45,256 nt of DNA from Clostridia bacterium (lineage in GTDB: Bacteria; Bacillota; Clostridia; Oscillospirales; Acutalibacteraceae), in contig JAFQQM010000072.1 in NCBI GenBank assembly GCA_017410585.1, positions 1 through 45,256 on the forward strand. The letters are read 5' to 3'. Under the pieces are notes generated by a model, which saw nothing but the letters and a program-made list of their open reading frames with translations, made no database searches and was not told the origin of the DNA. A program made the position numbers and the translations under genes. Of this stretch, positions 9,103 to 16,888 are shown piece by piece. Numbering within the stretch: the stretch's first letter is position 1; each line of letters starts with the position of its first letter.

Positions 9103-9561
9103 ATGCGATTGGTCTATCAACGCGTCTCTGCGGCTTCGGTCGTGGTGGACGGCGAAACGGTGGGTGCCATCGGCACCGGCTGTGTGTTGCTGTTGGGCGT
9201 GCAACAGGGCGATACCGAGGCGGAAGCCGACCTGCTGGCGCGCAAAGCCGCCGAACTGCGGGTATTTTCAGACGAAAACGGCAAGTTTTCTTACTCGTTG
9301 CTGGACATCGGCGGCGAAGCGTTGGTGGTATCCAACTTTACCTTGTCGGGCAACTGCCGCCACGGTCGTCGACCGGAGTTCATCTCCGCCGCCCGTCCCG
9401 AAGTGGCCGAGCCACTCTATGAGTATTACGTAGAAAAACTGAAACAGGCCGGCGTAAGCAAGGTCGCCACCGGCCGTTTCGGAGCGGATATGCAGGTAAA
9501 CATCACGGGTGACGGTCCGGTCACCATCTGGATGGATACCGACGAGATGAAAAAGAAATGA
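9103..9561 (+). CDS. dtd: D-aminoacyl-tRNA deacylase
   Basis: 152 residues, typical Dtd length. Cytoplasmic enzyme that removes D-amino acids mischarged on tRNA. Visible family features: MRLVYQRVSAASVVVDGE at the N-terminus, VSNFTL where most members have VSQFTL (the residue before F is Asn here), RHGRRPEFISAA, and the C-terminal GDGPVTIWMDT loop carrying the Gly-Pro motif that keeps out L-aminoacyl substrates. The gene starts 3 bases after the RSH stop codon; this rel-dtd pairing is widespread in Firmicutes. Its stop overlaps the start of the next gene (ATGA). Confidence 0.94.
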   Translation: MRLVYQRVSAASVVVDGETVGAIGTGCVLLLGVQQGDTEAEADLLARKAAELRVFSDENGKFSYSLLDIGGEALVVSNFTLSGNCRHGRRPEFISAARPEVAEPLYEYYVEKLKQAGVSKVATGRFGADMQVNITGDGPVTIWMDTDEMKKK

Positions 9562-10139
9562 AACAGATCTTTACTTTCCCGCTCGGTCAATTGCAAGCCA
9601 ATTGCTACCTGCTGGTCAGCGACGGCAAGGCGTTGGTCATCGATCCGGGCGGACCGCCGCAAGCGGTGCTTCATAAACTGACGGAGTTAGGCGCCGAATT
9701 GGAGACGGTGCTGCTCACCCACACCCATTTCGATCATATGCTGGGCGTTCCCGCGTTACTGCGGGAGGGGGTACGGTTGCTTGTTCCGGAGAAGGACGCG
9801 GTCGGGTTGACCGACGGGCAATACAACCTCACCTCTCTGTGGGGAATGGGTTTTCTGCCGCCGCTTCACGCCGACCGGCTGTTACGGGAAGGGGATACCG
9901 TCACCTGCGGTGAGTTTCGGCTCACCACGTGGCACACCCCCGGTCATACGGCGGGTTGCAGTTGTTATCTCACCGACTCCGCTTTGTTCTCCGGCGACAC
10001 GCTGTTCGAAGGCAGTTACGGGCGGGTGGACCTGCCCGGCGGCGACCCCGCCGCGATGCAACGGTCGCTTGCCCGCCTGATGGAGTTGCCCCGTCCGCTG
10101 ACCGTCTATCCCGGTCACGGCGGTGCGTTTGTATTCTGA
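9558..10139 (+). CDS. MBL-fold metallo-hydrolase (glyoxalase II-like)
   Basis: 193 residues. Metallo-beta-lactamase fold hydrolase with the binuclear metal motif THTHFDH (H55, H57, D59, H60), TPGHTAGC and SGDTLF downstream, and the C-terminal YPGHG. This is the short form related to glyoxalase II, without the substrate-binding helical domain of true GloB. The ATG overlaps the dtd stop codon, so it is translationally coupled to the housekeeping operon; neighbours of this kind occur in many Clostridia. The substrate is not known; hydroxyacylglutathione is unlikely to be the main one in such an anaerobe. Confidence 0.88.
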   Translation: MKQIFTFPLGQLQANCYLLVSDGKALVIDPGGPPQAVLHKLTELGAELETVLLTHTHFDHMLGVPALLREGVRLLVPEKDAVGLTDGQYNLTSLWGMGFLPPLHADRLLREGDTVTCGEFRLTTWHTPGHTAGCSCYLTDSALFSGDTLFEGSYGRVDLPGGDPAAMQRSLARLMELPRPLTVYPGHGGAFVF

Positions 10140-10157
10140 CCCGATGGAGGTGGCTTT

Positions 10158-11651
10158 GTGGTTTTAGTCTTGCAGGGTCACGATTTTCACTTTGAAACCG
10201 AAAATATCTGCCGCTTATTCTTGCCGCAGGAAAAGATACTGACCGTACGGGAACGGCCGGAGGACGCCGACGGCGTCGTTGCCACCGCTCGCTTGGATAC
10301 CGAAGCCGACGGCGCGCACATCCGCTGTACGCTGGCGCTGGATGCGTGGTTTGGCGAGGAGACCGCCTTCGTGGCGGCCGCCACCCCCAACTACACCGCC
10401 GCCTGCGAATTGGAGACCGCCAAAGCGCTGTACCGGCTGTTTGTGCGGTTATTCGGCACTGAGCAGAGTTGGGGGGTGGTGACCGGTGTGCGTCCGGTCA
10501 AACTACTCCGCAGTAAAATTACCGAAATGGGGTTGGATGCCGCCACCGCGTGGCTGACCGATACCATGCTGGTCAGCAAAGAAAAGACCGCGCTGGCGCT
10601 ACGGACGTGGGAGGCGGAAAACCGTATTCTGGAAACCTCCCGCCCCGAATCGTTCAGCCTGTACATTTCCATTCCCTTTTGCCCCACCCGCTGTGATTAC
10701 TGCTCCTTCGTGTCCCACACCACCGAACGGTCGATGGGGCTCATCCCCACCTATTTGGAACTGTTGCAGCAGGAGTTGCGGCTGACCGCCGACATCGCCC
10801 GCGAACTGGGATTGCGGTTGGAATCGGTCTACTTCGGCGGCGGCACCCCCACCTCGCTGTCCGCGCCGCAGTTAGGCCGGTTGCTGGACACGGTCGAGCA
10901 GGCGTTCGACCTCTCCACCGTGCGGGAATACACCGTCGAAGCGGGACGTCCCGACACGGTGACCGCCGAGAAGTTGCAGACCATCCGTGCGGCGGGGGTC
11001 GATCGGGTGAGCATCAATCCGCAGACGTTGCACGACAGCGTCCTGCAGGCCATCGGCCGGAAGCACACCGCCGCCCAGTTTTACGAGGCATTCGACCTCG
11101 CGCGGCAAGCCGGTTTTGCCCATATCAACACCGATCTTATCGTCGGGTTGCCGACCGATACGGCGGAAGGCTTTATGCAGACGTTAGACGGCATCCGCAC
11201 ACTTCATCCCGAAAACGTCACCGTACACACGCTGTCGATGAAACGCGCTTCCAATTTGGTGGTGCGGCATCTATCGGATTATTCCGGCGGTGAGCAGGCG
11301 GCGGCTATGACCGCCTATGCCGATCGGATGCTGACCGCCGACGGCTACCATCCCTACTATCTGTACCGTCAGGCACGGATGGTGGGCGGGCAGGAAAACG
11401 TGGGCTGGTCGCTGGACGGTCACGACGGTCTGTACAACGTGTGGATCATGGACGAGACCCAGACCATCCTCGCCTGCGGTGCCGGTGCCAGCACCAAACT
11501 CAAACAGCCGGACGGCCCGCTCATCGAGCGCATCTTCAACCACAAATTCCCCTACGAATACAACGACCGCTTTGCCGAACTGGTCGAGCGGAAAAACGGG
11601 ATCCGTGAGTTTTACTCGCGGTATCCGCTGTCATCGGAGGACGACCAATGA
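10158..11651 (+). CDS. hemZ: Coproporphyrinogen III dehydrogenase-like radical SAM protein HemZ
   Basis: 497 residues with GTG start at 10158, seven bases after GGAGG. Radical SAM enzyme of the HemN/HemZ group, with the iron-sulphur motif CPTRCDYC (C175, C179, C182) followed by YFGGGTPTSL and VEAGRPDT. The roughly 165-residue N-terminal extension before the radical SAM core is typical of HemZ, and the position after dtd and the MBL hydrolase is the usual HemZ context in Clostridia. The true reaction of HemZ is uncertain: no other haem genes are seen, and it may not be a coproporphyrinogen oxidase at all. Ends in ATGA overlapping the next start. Confidence 0.88.
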   Translation: MVLVLQGHDFHFETENICRLFLPQEKILTVRERPEDADGVVATARLDTEADGAHIRCTLALDAWFGEETAFVAAATPNYTAACELETAKALYRLFVRLFGTEQSWGVVTGVRPVKLLRSKITEMGLDAATAWLTDTMLVSKEKTALALRTWEAENRILETSRPESFSLYISIPFCPTRCDYCSFVSHTTERSMGLIPTYLELLQQELRLTADIARELGLRLESVYFGGGTPTSLSAPQLGRLLDTVEQAFDLSTVREYTVEAGRPDTVTAEKLQTIRAAGVDRVSINPQTLHDSVLQAIGRKHTAAQFYEAFDLARQAGFAHINTDLIVGLPTDTAEGFMQTLDGIRTLHPENVTVHTLSMKRASNLVVRHLSDYSGGEQAAAMTAYADRMLTADGYHPYYLYRQARMVGGQENVGWSLDGHDGLYNVWIMDETQTILACGAGASTKLKQPDGPLIERIFNHKFPYEYNDRFAELVERKNGIREFYSRYPLSSEDDQ

Positions 11652-12928
11652 AGATCAAAACGATCAACAAGACCTACGACGAGGTTATGGCACTGCCCAA
11701 GCCGAAACGCAAAAAGCCGTTAAAGCCGCTGTTGTTTTGGCGGTGTCTGGTATGGCTCTTGTCGTTGCCGGCTATTCTCAAAGCACGGTTTACCTATACC
11801 GGCGAAATGCCGAAAGGCCCGTGTATGATCCTGATGAATCATTCCTGCTTTATGGATATGAAGATCGCCTACCGCATTCTGTTCCCCCGTCCGTTTTGCA
11901 TCGTCTCCACCAGCGACGGGATGATCGGCAAGCGGTGGCTGATGCGGCAGATCGGTTGCATCCCCACCCAAAAATTCGTCAACGATCTCGGCTTGCTGAC
12001 CGATATGCGCTATGCACTGAAAAAAGGTGCCAGCGTGCTGATGTATCCCGAAGCCAGTTACAGTTTTGACGGCACCGCCCATCCTATCCCCAAGCGGATG
12101 GGGGTCATCCTCAAAAAACTGGACGTGCCGGTGGTGATGATCCGCACCTACGGCGCATTTACCCGCGATCCGCTGTATAACGAACTGCAACTGCGGCGGG
12201 TGCCGATCTCGGCCACGGTGGAATGCCTGCTCACCCGTGAGCAGTTGGCCGAGCGATCGGTGGAAGACATCGACCTCATCCTCGAAAACGCCTTTACCTT
12301 CGACCATTTCGCATGGCAACGGGATAACGGCATCGTGGTCAAGGAGAGTTTCCGCGCCGACGGCTTGGAACGCATCCTCTACCGTTGCCCCCATTGCCAG
12401 ACCGAAGGCAAAACGGTGGGCAAAGGCACCACCCTGACCTGCACAAACTGCGGCAAGGTGTACGAATTGGACGAACTGGGACGGCTGGCCGCCACCGACG
12501 GGGACACCCGTTTTGATCATATTCCCGATTGGTATAACTGGCAACGCGAACTGGTGCGGGAACAACTGCAAGCGGGCGAATACTGCTTGGACGTGCCGGT
12601 GGATATCGCCATGCAGGTGGATTTCAAGGCCATCTACCGCATCGGCGGCGGACGGTTGGTACATAACGCCGACGGCTTTACGCTGACCGGCGAGGACGGA
12701 CGGGTGTATTTCCAACAGCCGCCGCACAGTTCCTTTAGCGTCAACACCGATTATTTCTGGTACGAACTGGGAGATATCGTCGGTTTCGGTGACAAAAACG
12801 CGATGTTCTTCTGTTTCCCGCCCAGCGACGTACCGGTCGCCAAGGTGCGGTTGGCGGCGGAGGAACTGTATAAACTCACCAAGAGACCCCGCCGTGAGCG
12901 AAACCGCACCCCCATCCCTGCAGAATGA
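11648..12928 (+). CDS. 1-acyl-glycerol-3-phosphate acyltransferase-like protein with zinc ribbon
   Basis: 426 residues. The N-terminal half is a PlsC-type acyltransferase: hydrophobic segment about 28-47, NHSCFMD (HX4D, H65 and D70), and YPEASYSF near 133 in place of the usual EGTRS-type motif. After about residue 245 comes a zinc ribbon, CPHC (247-250) and CTNC (265-268), then about 150 residues of unknown fold. PlsC enzymes are commonly near 240 residues, so the second half is an addition. A role in membrane lipid acylation is inferred from the motif; the added part may bind metal, nucleic acid or partner. Starts inside the hemZ stop (ATGA) and ends the operon before a strong terminator. 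Confidence 0.82.
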   Translation: MKIKTINKTYDEVMALPKPKRKKPLKPLLFWRCLVWLLSLPAILKARFTYTGEMPKGPCMILMNHSCFMDMKIAYRILFPRPFCIVSTSDGMIGKRWLMRQIGCIPTQKFVNDLGLLTDMRYALKKGASVLMYPEASYSFDGTAHPIPKRMGVILKKLDVPVVMIRTYGAFTRDPLYNELQLRRVPISATVECLLTREQLAERSVEDIDLILENAFTFDHFAWQRDNGIVVKESFRADGLERILYRCPHCQTEGKTVGKGTTLTCTNCGKVYELDELGRLAATDGDTRFDHIPDWYNWQRELVREQLQAGEYCLDVPVDIAMQVDFKAIYRIGGGRLVHNADGFTLTGEDGRVYFQQPPHSSFSVNTDYFWYELGDIVGFGDKNAMFFCFPPSDVPVAKVRLAAEELYKLTKRPRRERNRTPIPAE

Positions 12929-12960
12929 GGAGACTTCGCCCCTTTGAATCCATTTTACAA

Positions 12961-13002
12961 TATAAAAGCTCTGTGCCGATTTTTCGGCACAGAGCTTTTA
13001 TA
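12961..13002. terminator. Bidirectional terminator
   Basis: Perfect 19-bp stem (TATAAAAGCTCTGTGCCGA and its complement) with a TTTT loop, between the convergent acyltransferase gene and the membrane-protein gene ending at 13014. A and T runs at both ends suit termination from either side. Confidence 0.85.
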
Positions 13003-13013
13003 TTATGTATCCG

Positions 13014-13622
13014 TCACAGAGAAATACTTATCACCGATTTTTCTCGCCGTACAGTAGCATTTGGGTATTCTTTTCTTACGTTGTCGCATAGGGCATCTAA
13101 TGTTTTGTGCAAGCCTTGACCAGAACCGGTAACAACCATTCCCTTTTCTTCAAATTCCAGATATTTCCCATCAACATACTCACAATCATCAATGTCCCAA
13201 AAAGCGCTTGGCAAGCGATCCGTTCCAAAAAATTCAACGATCCGCTCTTTCTCTACTTTTCGCTGCTTTTCGTAACGTTCTGTTGCGCTTATTTGTTGCG
13301 CAGCAATATGTTGTTTTTCATAATGGATATAATTGCGTAATTCGTCAACCTTTTCAGCGGCATCACAACCATCTATCCGAAATATTTTAACGTAAGCGAC
13401 TATTAAATATCCAAAATTTTCTTGCTGATAAGATATGATAACGTCCGTAGCGGAAAGCTTACTCTTTTTGTTCCAGCTGTATATACAATGCAGAAAATCA
13501 TAAACATTACTGATCGTAGCCGGAACAGCATTGGCGGGGTCTTTCCCTCCAGTGCTATCTCGATCTTTGAATACGAAATATATAACAACAGCGATAAGTA
13601 AAAGAAATAGAATCCACATCAT
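13014..13622 (-). CDS. Hypothetical membrane-anchored protein
   Basis: 202 residues; not recognised. One N-terminal transmembrane segment (about residues 3-18, MWILFLLLIAVVIYFVF) is followed by a charged soluble part with a likely coiled coil (about 90-130, rich in K/E/Q, including TERYEKQRKVEKERIVEFF) and a C-terminal beta-rich stretch. Start ATGATG follows GGAG by five bases. Nine bases upstream ends the Cys-rich small gene, so both are one transcript from the promoter at 13861-13889. AT-rich compared with the housekeeping genes on both sides. Possibly the cargo of a small mobile or prophage-derived module. Confidence 0.65.
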   Translation of the reverse strand: MMWILFLLLIAVVIYFVFKDRDSTGGKDPANAVPATISNVYDFLHCIYSWNKKSKLSATDVIISYQQENFGYLIVAYVKIFRIDGCDAAEKVDELRNYIHYEKQHIAAQQISATERYEKQRKVEKERIVEFFGTDRLPSAFWDIDDCEYVDGKYLEFEEKGMVVTGSGQGLHKTLDALCDNVRKEYPNATVRREKSVISISL

Positions 13623-13631
13623 TTCTTCTCC

Positions 13632-13829
13632 TTACTTGTCGTATTTTTCAATCATATCATTTGTTCGGCCCTTTGCCGGCTCAAATTTGTTGCAAGCATT
13701 CTCATCTGCCTTTACCGACTGATTGTACCGCGTGCAAGTAAAGCTGGTTGAAAACCATCCGGTGTAACCGCTCGATAAATCACAGTGAATACAACTGCCA
13801 CACCGACCCATATAATCCTTTTTCGCCAT
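13632..13829 (-). CDS. Small cysteine-rich protein, probable metal binder
   Basis: 65 residues from the ATG at 13829, chosen because GGGAGG lies seven bases upstream; the frame stays open a little further. Cys pairs are arranged CGSC-x2-C, then C after FSTSFT and a final AC-x2-F, which looks like a small zinc-binding fold (four or five Cys). Highly polar with no signal peptide or membrane segment, so cytoplasmic. Function unknown. First gene of a two-gene transcript whose promoter contains the candidate XRE operator, so it is likely repressed by the divergently encoded regulator. Confidence 0.65.
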   Translation of the reverse strand: MAKKDYMGRCGSCIHCDLSSGYTGWFSTSFTCTRYNQSVKADENACNKFEPAKGRTNDMIEKYDK

Positions 13830-13860
13830 AAAAAGACCTCCCACAATTTATTTTAGCATA

Positions 13861-13889
13861 ATTATACTCAATCTTTGAGTAAATGTCAA
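13861..13889 (-). promoter_or_regulatory. Consensus promoter of the Cys-rich/membrane gene pair
   Basis: Minus strand TTGACA (13889-13884) - 17 bases - TATAAT (13866-13861), a perfect sigma-A consensus at both boxes. So strong a promoter is usually found under repressor control, and a palindrome fills the spacer. Confidence 0.8.
13865..13881. promoter_or_regulatory. Candidate XRE operator 1
   Basis: Inverted repeat TACTCAA-TCT-TTGAGTA lying within the promoter spacer of the minus-strand gene pair and overlapping its -10. Occupancy would block RNA polymerase. The likely ligand is the XRE protein encoded at 13945. Confidence 0.6.
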
Positions 13890-13907
13890 TACTCAATTTC
13901 GGAGTAT
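13889..13907. promoter_or_regulatory. Candidate XRE operator 2
   Basis: Inverted repeat ATACTC-N7-GAGTAT sharing the TACTC/GAGTA half-sites of operator 1, 25 bases away centre to centre. It overlaps a TATGAT (13905-13910) that may be the -10 of the XRE gene, which suggests autorepression. Confidence 0.5.
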
Positions 13908-13944
13908 GATAAACTTTTGATATCCAGCCAACGGAGGAAAGAAA

Positions 13945-14142
13945 ATGGATTATCGAAAGATTATGCGAGAATTGCGGGAAGATCGTGATTTAACGCAAAC
14001 CGACATTGCCAAAGTCATCAATAAATCACAGCAAGGATATAGTCACATTGAATCCGGACGTGCAGAATTAAAAATTGATGATTTAATCAAATTATGTGAT
14101 TTTTATGATGTTTCTGCCGATTACTTTATCGGGCGGAAATAA
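13945..14142 (+). CDS. XRE-family helix-turn-helix regulator
   Basis: 65 residues, essentially one HTH_3 (Cro/C1 type) domain: helix-turn-helix around LTQTDIAKVINKSQQGYSHIESGRAEL (written in part), then DDLIKLCDFYDVSADYFIG, the classic end of this family. Start ATG follows GGAGGAAAGAAA. No sensor domain, so control must come through level, cleavage or a partner. Divergent from the small Cys-rich gene with two palindromes between them; the layout is that of a phage-type or toxin/antitoxin-type switch. AT-rich like its neighbours. The stop codon is part of the following terminator. Confidence 0.85.
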   Translation: MDYRKIMRELREDRDLTQTDIAKVINKSQQGYSHIESGRAELKIDDLIKLCDFYDVSADYFIGRK

Positions 14143-14172
14143 AAAAGACGCTGATTATTCAGCGTCTTTTTT
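14141..14172. terminator. Bidirectional terminator
   Basis: 14-bp stem AAAAAAGACGCTGA / TCAGCGTCTTTTTT with a TTAT loop, shared by the XRE gene (plus) and the GIY-YIG gene (minus); both stop codons lie in it. Confidence 0.85.
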
Positions 14173-14499
14173 GATATAGTCCTCTAACCTCTTGTCCGGC
14201 AGGGGGTGGAAGGCGTCGGGCGCCAGTTTGGGAAACAGCGCAGGAAACAGCGACAGATCGGCCAGCAACGCGTCCTTTTGCGGGCGGGTCAGCCGATGGA
14301 TGGCGTATTCCAGTTTGCGGGCATCGTTTAAGGCGGGGGTCTCCCACACCATCGCCAGCCGCTTGACCGTCCGATAGCGGGTGTACTTGGCGCAGGCGGG
14401 GGTCTTGTCGACGTGATCCCGCAGGCGCTTGGCAAGGTCGGTCGCAATGCCGGTATACAAACTGCCGTCACCGCATTCCAACATATACACGTACGCCAT
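14155..14499 (-). CDS. GIY-YIG nuclease family protein
   Basis: 114 residues from the ATG at 14499, which begins MAYVYMLECGDGSLYTG, the canonical YVY...YTG start of the stand-alone UPF0213/YhbQ-type GIY-YIG domain. The open frame continues 35 codons upstream without family similarity, and a GGGGG-rich ribosome binding site lies just before 14499, so the shorter form is right. Also present are the conserved RL..H (LAKRLRDHV) and the R/E-containing helix ARKLEYAIHRLTRPQK. Small nucleases of this type are linked to DNA repair or RNA processing, but the role of the single-domain bacterial form is not settled. Confidence 0.88.
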   Translation of the reverse strand: MAYVYMLECGDGSLYTGIATDLAKRLRDHVDKTPACAKYTRYRTVKRLAMVWETPALNDARKLEYAIHRLTRPQKDALLADLSLFPALFPKLAPDAFHPLPDKRLEDYIKKDAE

Positions 14500-14612
14500 A
14501 CACCCACCCCCTTTTTCCTTTATTATAACACGGGCGGACGATGCCACACAAGGGGGGAAATTTTTTAAGCGCAGACAGCAAAATAGCGCGAGGAACGCAC
14601 CCATGCGCTATC

Positions 14613-15458
14613 TTATAAAGCAATGACAACCGACGCGGCAAAAGCAATGCCTACCGCCAGCCAAGTCTTTTTGGTGACCGTTTCCCGACGGAGTCGATCC
14701 ACCACCGCCGACAGCACGATCACCCCGCCGGTGACGATGGGATATTGCACGGTAGCGGGGATATGCAACAACGCCAGCAACAACAGGACGTTACCGGTGG
14801 TAGCAAACAGCGAGTAACCGGCGGCAAAAGCCAGTGCCTTACCGCTATGGCGAAAGATGCGGCTTTTGTCCGCGAGCAGAAACACCAGACAGACCGCTAC
14901 GAGCACGATACGGCTCAACATGACGTACGCGTTGCCGGAGACCGCGTCCTTGCCGCTTTGATGGATGACCGCAATGACGCCGGAGAGGCCGTTGGCGATA
15001 AACACGGCTAAGTAATATTTCAGCGCCCCTTTCCGGCTTTCCCCCTTCTTCACTGTCAACAACAGCGAAGCGGCGATCAGCAGACAACAGACCAGACCGG
15101 TCCATTGGAAGTCCTCACCGCGGCACAAGCCGAACAAATAGGGCAGTATCATCCCGCCAAGCATGGCAAACATCGAATACAACGAGAGGTTGGCCACCGC
15201 CAACGCCTTGATGGACGAATAGGTGTACAGCAGATTATTGATGGCGCTCGCCGCCGCCAACGCCAATGAAAACCACGAAAATTCCCAGCGAAAGCCGTTG
15301 AGCGCAAAGGCGTACACACCACCGATCACGCCGGTGATGAGTGCGAAGTTCCGCGCCACCGGCCAACCGCTGCCACATTCCCGTTCGTAGCCGCTGTTAA
15401 ACACAAATTGCAACGAAAACAGCACGGTGGCGGTCACGATCATTCCGTAGTACATCAT
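14613..15458 (-). CDS. EamA/DMT-superfamily transporter
   Basis: 281 residues with about ten hydrophobic helices over the whole length, in two repeats of five, as in drug/metabolite transporters of the EamA group. Inner-membrane exporter or importer of a small metabolite; the substrate cannot be told from sequence. Its ATG overlaps the stop codon of the oxidoreductase gene upstream (ATGA), so the two are translationally coupled and probably handle related compounds. Not closely similar to the second EamA protein at 25114. Confidence 0.82.
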   Translation of the reverse strand: MMYYGMIVTATVLFSLQFVFNSGYERECGSGWPVARNFALITGVIGGVYAFALNGFRWEFSWFSLALAAASAINNLLYTYSSIKALAVANLSLYSMFAMLGGMILPYLFGLCRGEDFQWTGLVCCLLIAASLLLTVKKGESRKGALKYYLAVFIANGLSGVIAVIHQSGKDAVSGNAYVMLSRIVLVAVCLVFLLADKSRIFRHSGKALAFAAGYSLFATTGNVLLLLALLHIPATVQYPIVTGGVIVLSAVVDRLRRETVTKKTWLAVGIAFAASVVIAL

Positions 15459-16753
15459 TTTTTCGGTTGACTCCCCTGCTGTGTGGCCATAGCGTGGTAG
15501 CCGCTGTCGCTGGTTTTATCCTTCTGCCACAGTGCCAACTGACGCTCGTACACCTCTTCCTCAATTTCCGGCGTGCCGCCGCGTCGGGTGGGCAGCAGTT
15601 GCTCCCCTGCCGCCTCCGGATCGGTGCAGGCGGTATCCTTCCGCCAACGCTCCCGCTCGGCGGGGTCACGGAGATCGGGGATGGTCATCGACTTCCCTCC
15701 CTCCAGAATGGAGCGGTAAGCAAACAGACCGGGCAGGAACATATCCATTGCCTCGTACACGTCAATGATATCGGCGGTCTTATCACCGCGCAAATATTCC
15801 ACAAAATGATACATCGAATAGAAATCCGATCCGGCGTGGCCGAAACCCTCTGCACGGTCGTCCAACGGACGGACGGGGTCGTAGGATTCCGACGGGCGGC
15901 GGGCATACTCGCCATCGTATTCGTCGGCGGAAACGTAGATATGCGTGATCGAACCGTCGGCAGAATACGGACGTCCGCTCTCCATTCGCCCCTTTGAGCC
16001 ATATACCGAATACCAAATGGCATCGCGGTACAGACCGCCGTGTAGGCTCTTAACGATAGCACCGTTTTCCAGCGTCACCATCTCGATACCGAACTCACCG
16101 CCGCATGCTCCCACACGCTGTCGGCGGGCGTTGTGCGCCGATTCAAAGCCGATGACCGACACCGGACGCAACCGGCTCATGTGAATGATCGGACCGAGCG
16201 AATGGGTGCAATAGAAGGTGGAATACATTCGATTACGCCAATGATCCCGCTCACCGTAGGTGATGCTCGGCCAAATGGTCTCGCCGTTATGCACGTACTC
16301 GCATTCGGCATATTCCAACTCGCCGATCTTGTTCTCGGCATACAGGCGGGTCATCTCCGCCGTTGCCGGCATAAAGCAGTAGTTCTCGCCGTAGGCGTAG
16401 GTCATACCGGTCTGCTCCACCGCCTCAATCAGTTCCACCGCTTCCTTCATGGTCTGCACCGGCAGTACCTCGGAGAATACGTGCTTACCCTGCTTCATTG
16501 CCCGAATGGCAAACGGGGCGTGTTGATGGGCGTAGTTGGCCAGCACCACCGCATCCATATCGTGCAAAATAAACTCGTCGAAGTTGTCGTAGAAGGTGAT
16601 ATCCAATCCCCCTGCATACTGCTTTTGCGTCTCCAACGCCTCAACCGATTTGTCGCATACCGCCACCACCTCGGCGTTGTCCGCCCGCTTGCAATAGTTG
16701 ATCATACTGGTGCCGCGATACGCGCCCAATACGCCGATACGAATCTTTTTCAT
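15455..16753 (-). CDS. Gfo/Idh/MocA-family oxidoreductase
   Basis: 432 residues. The N-terminal Rossmann fold (KKIRIGVLGAYRGTSMI, then VVAVCDKS at the end of beta-2) binds NAD(P). The family EKP motif near residue 96 reads SEVLPVQT, so the usual Lys is absent, as in some GH109-like or sugar-oxidising relatives. The C-terminal alpha/beta domain has YCTHSLGPIIHMSRLRP. A role in oxidising or epimerising a sugar or sugar acid is a family inference. Start ATG follows GGAGGTAGGTAGCG. First gene of an operon with the DMT transporter, divergent from an AraC regulator that likely controls it. Confidence 0.87.
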   Translation of the reverse strand: MKKIRIGVLGAYRGTSMINYCKRADNAEVVAVCDKSVEALETQKQYAGGLDITFYDNFDEFILHDMDAVVLANYAHQHAPFAIRAMKQGKHVFSEVLPVQTMKEAVELIEAVEQTGMTYAYGENYCFMPATAEMTRLYAENKIGELEYAECEYVHNGETIWPSITYGERDHWRNRMYSTFYCTHSLGPIIHMSRLRPVSVIGFESAHNARRQRVGACGGEFGIEMVTLENGAIVKSLHGGLYRDAIWYSVYGSKGRMESGRPYSADGSITHIYVSADEYDGEYARRPSESYDPVRPLDDRAEGFGHAGSDFYSMYHFVEYLRGDKTADIIDVYEAMDMFLPGLFAYRSILEGGKSMTIPDLRDPAERERWRKDTACTDPEAAGEQLLPTRRGGTPEIEEEVYERQLALWQKDKTSDSGYHAMATQQGSQPKK

Positions 16754-16782
16754 CGCTACCTACCTCCTGTCCGATTACCCCC

Positions 16783-16811
16783 AGTATATCGCCATCTTTG
16801 CCACTTAACAA
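16783..16811 (-). promoter_or_regulatory. Promoter of the oxidoreductase operon
   Basis: Minus strand TTGTTA - 17 bases - TATACT, about 30 bases before the start codon. The -35 is poor, as expected for an activated promoter. Confidence 0.6.
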
Positions 16812-16815
16812 TGGA

Positions 16816-16841
16816 TAATTTCCTGTTATTTGAGGAAATTA
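16816..16841. promoter_or_regulatory. Candidate regulator site between divergent promoters
   Basis: Inverted repeat TAATTTCC-N10-GGAAATTA placed symmetrically between the two divergent -35 boxes (ends 5 bases from one, 2 from the other). It is well placed to control both the oxidoreductase operon and the AraC gene. Confidence 0.5.
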
Positions 16842-16842
16842 G

Positions 16843-16870
16843 TTGACTTTACCGCCGTTTATGGTACAAT
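16843..16870 (+). promoter_or_regulatory. Promoter of the AraC regulator gene
   Basis: TTGACT - 16 bases - TACAAT, ending 18 bases before the start codon at 16889. Confidence 0.6.
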
Positions 16871-16888
16871 GCAGACGGGTGATGTAAG

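Noticed and set aside
14500-14604. Longer N-terminus of the GIY-YIG protein
   Set aside because: The extra 35 residues have no family similarity, and the MAYVYMLECGDGSLYTG start matches stand-alone GIY-YIG proteins.
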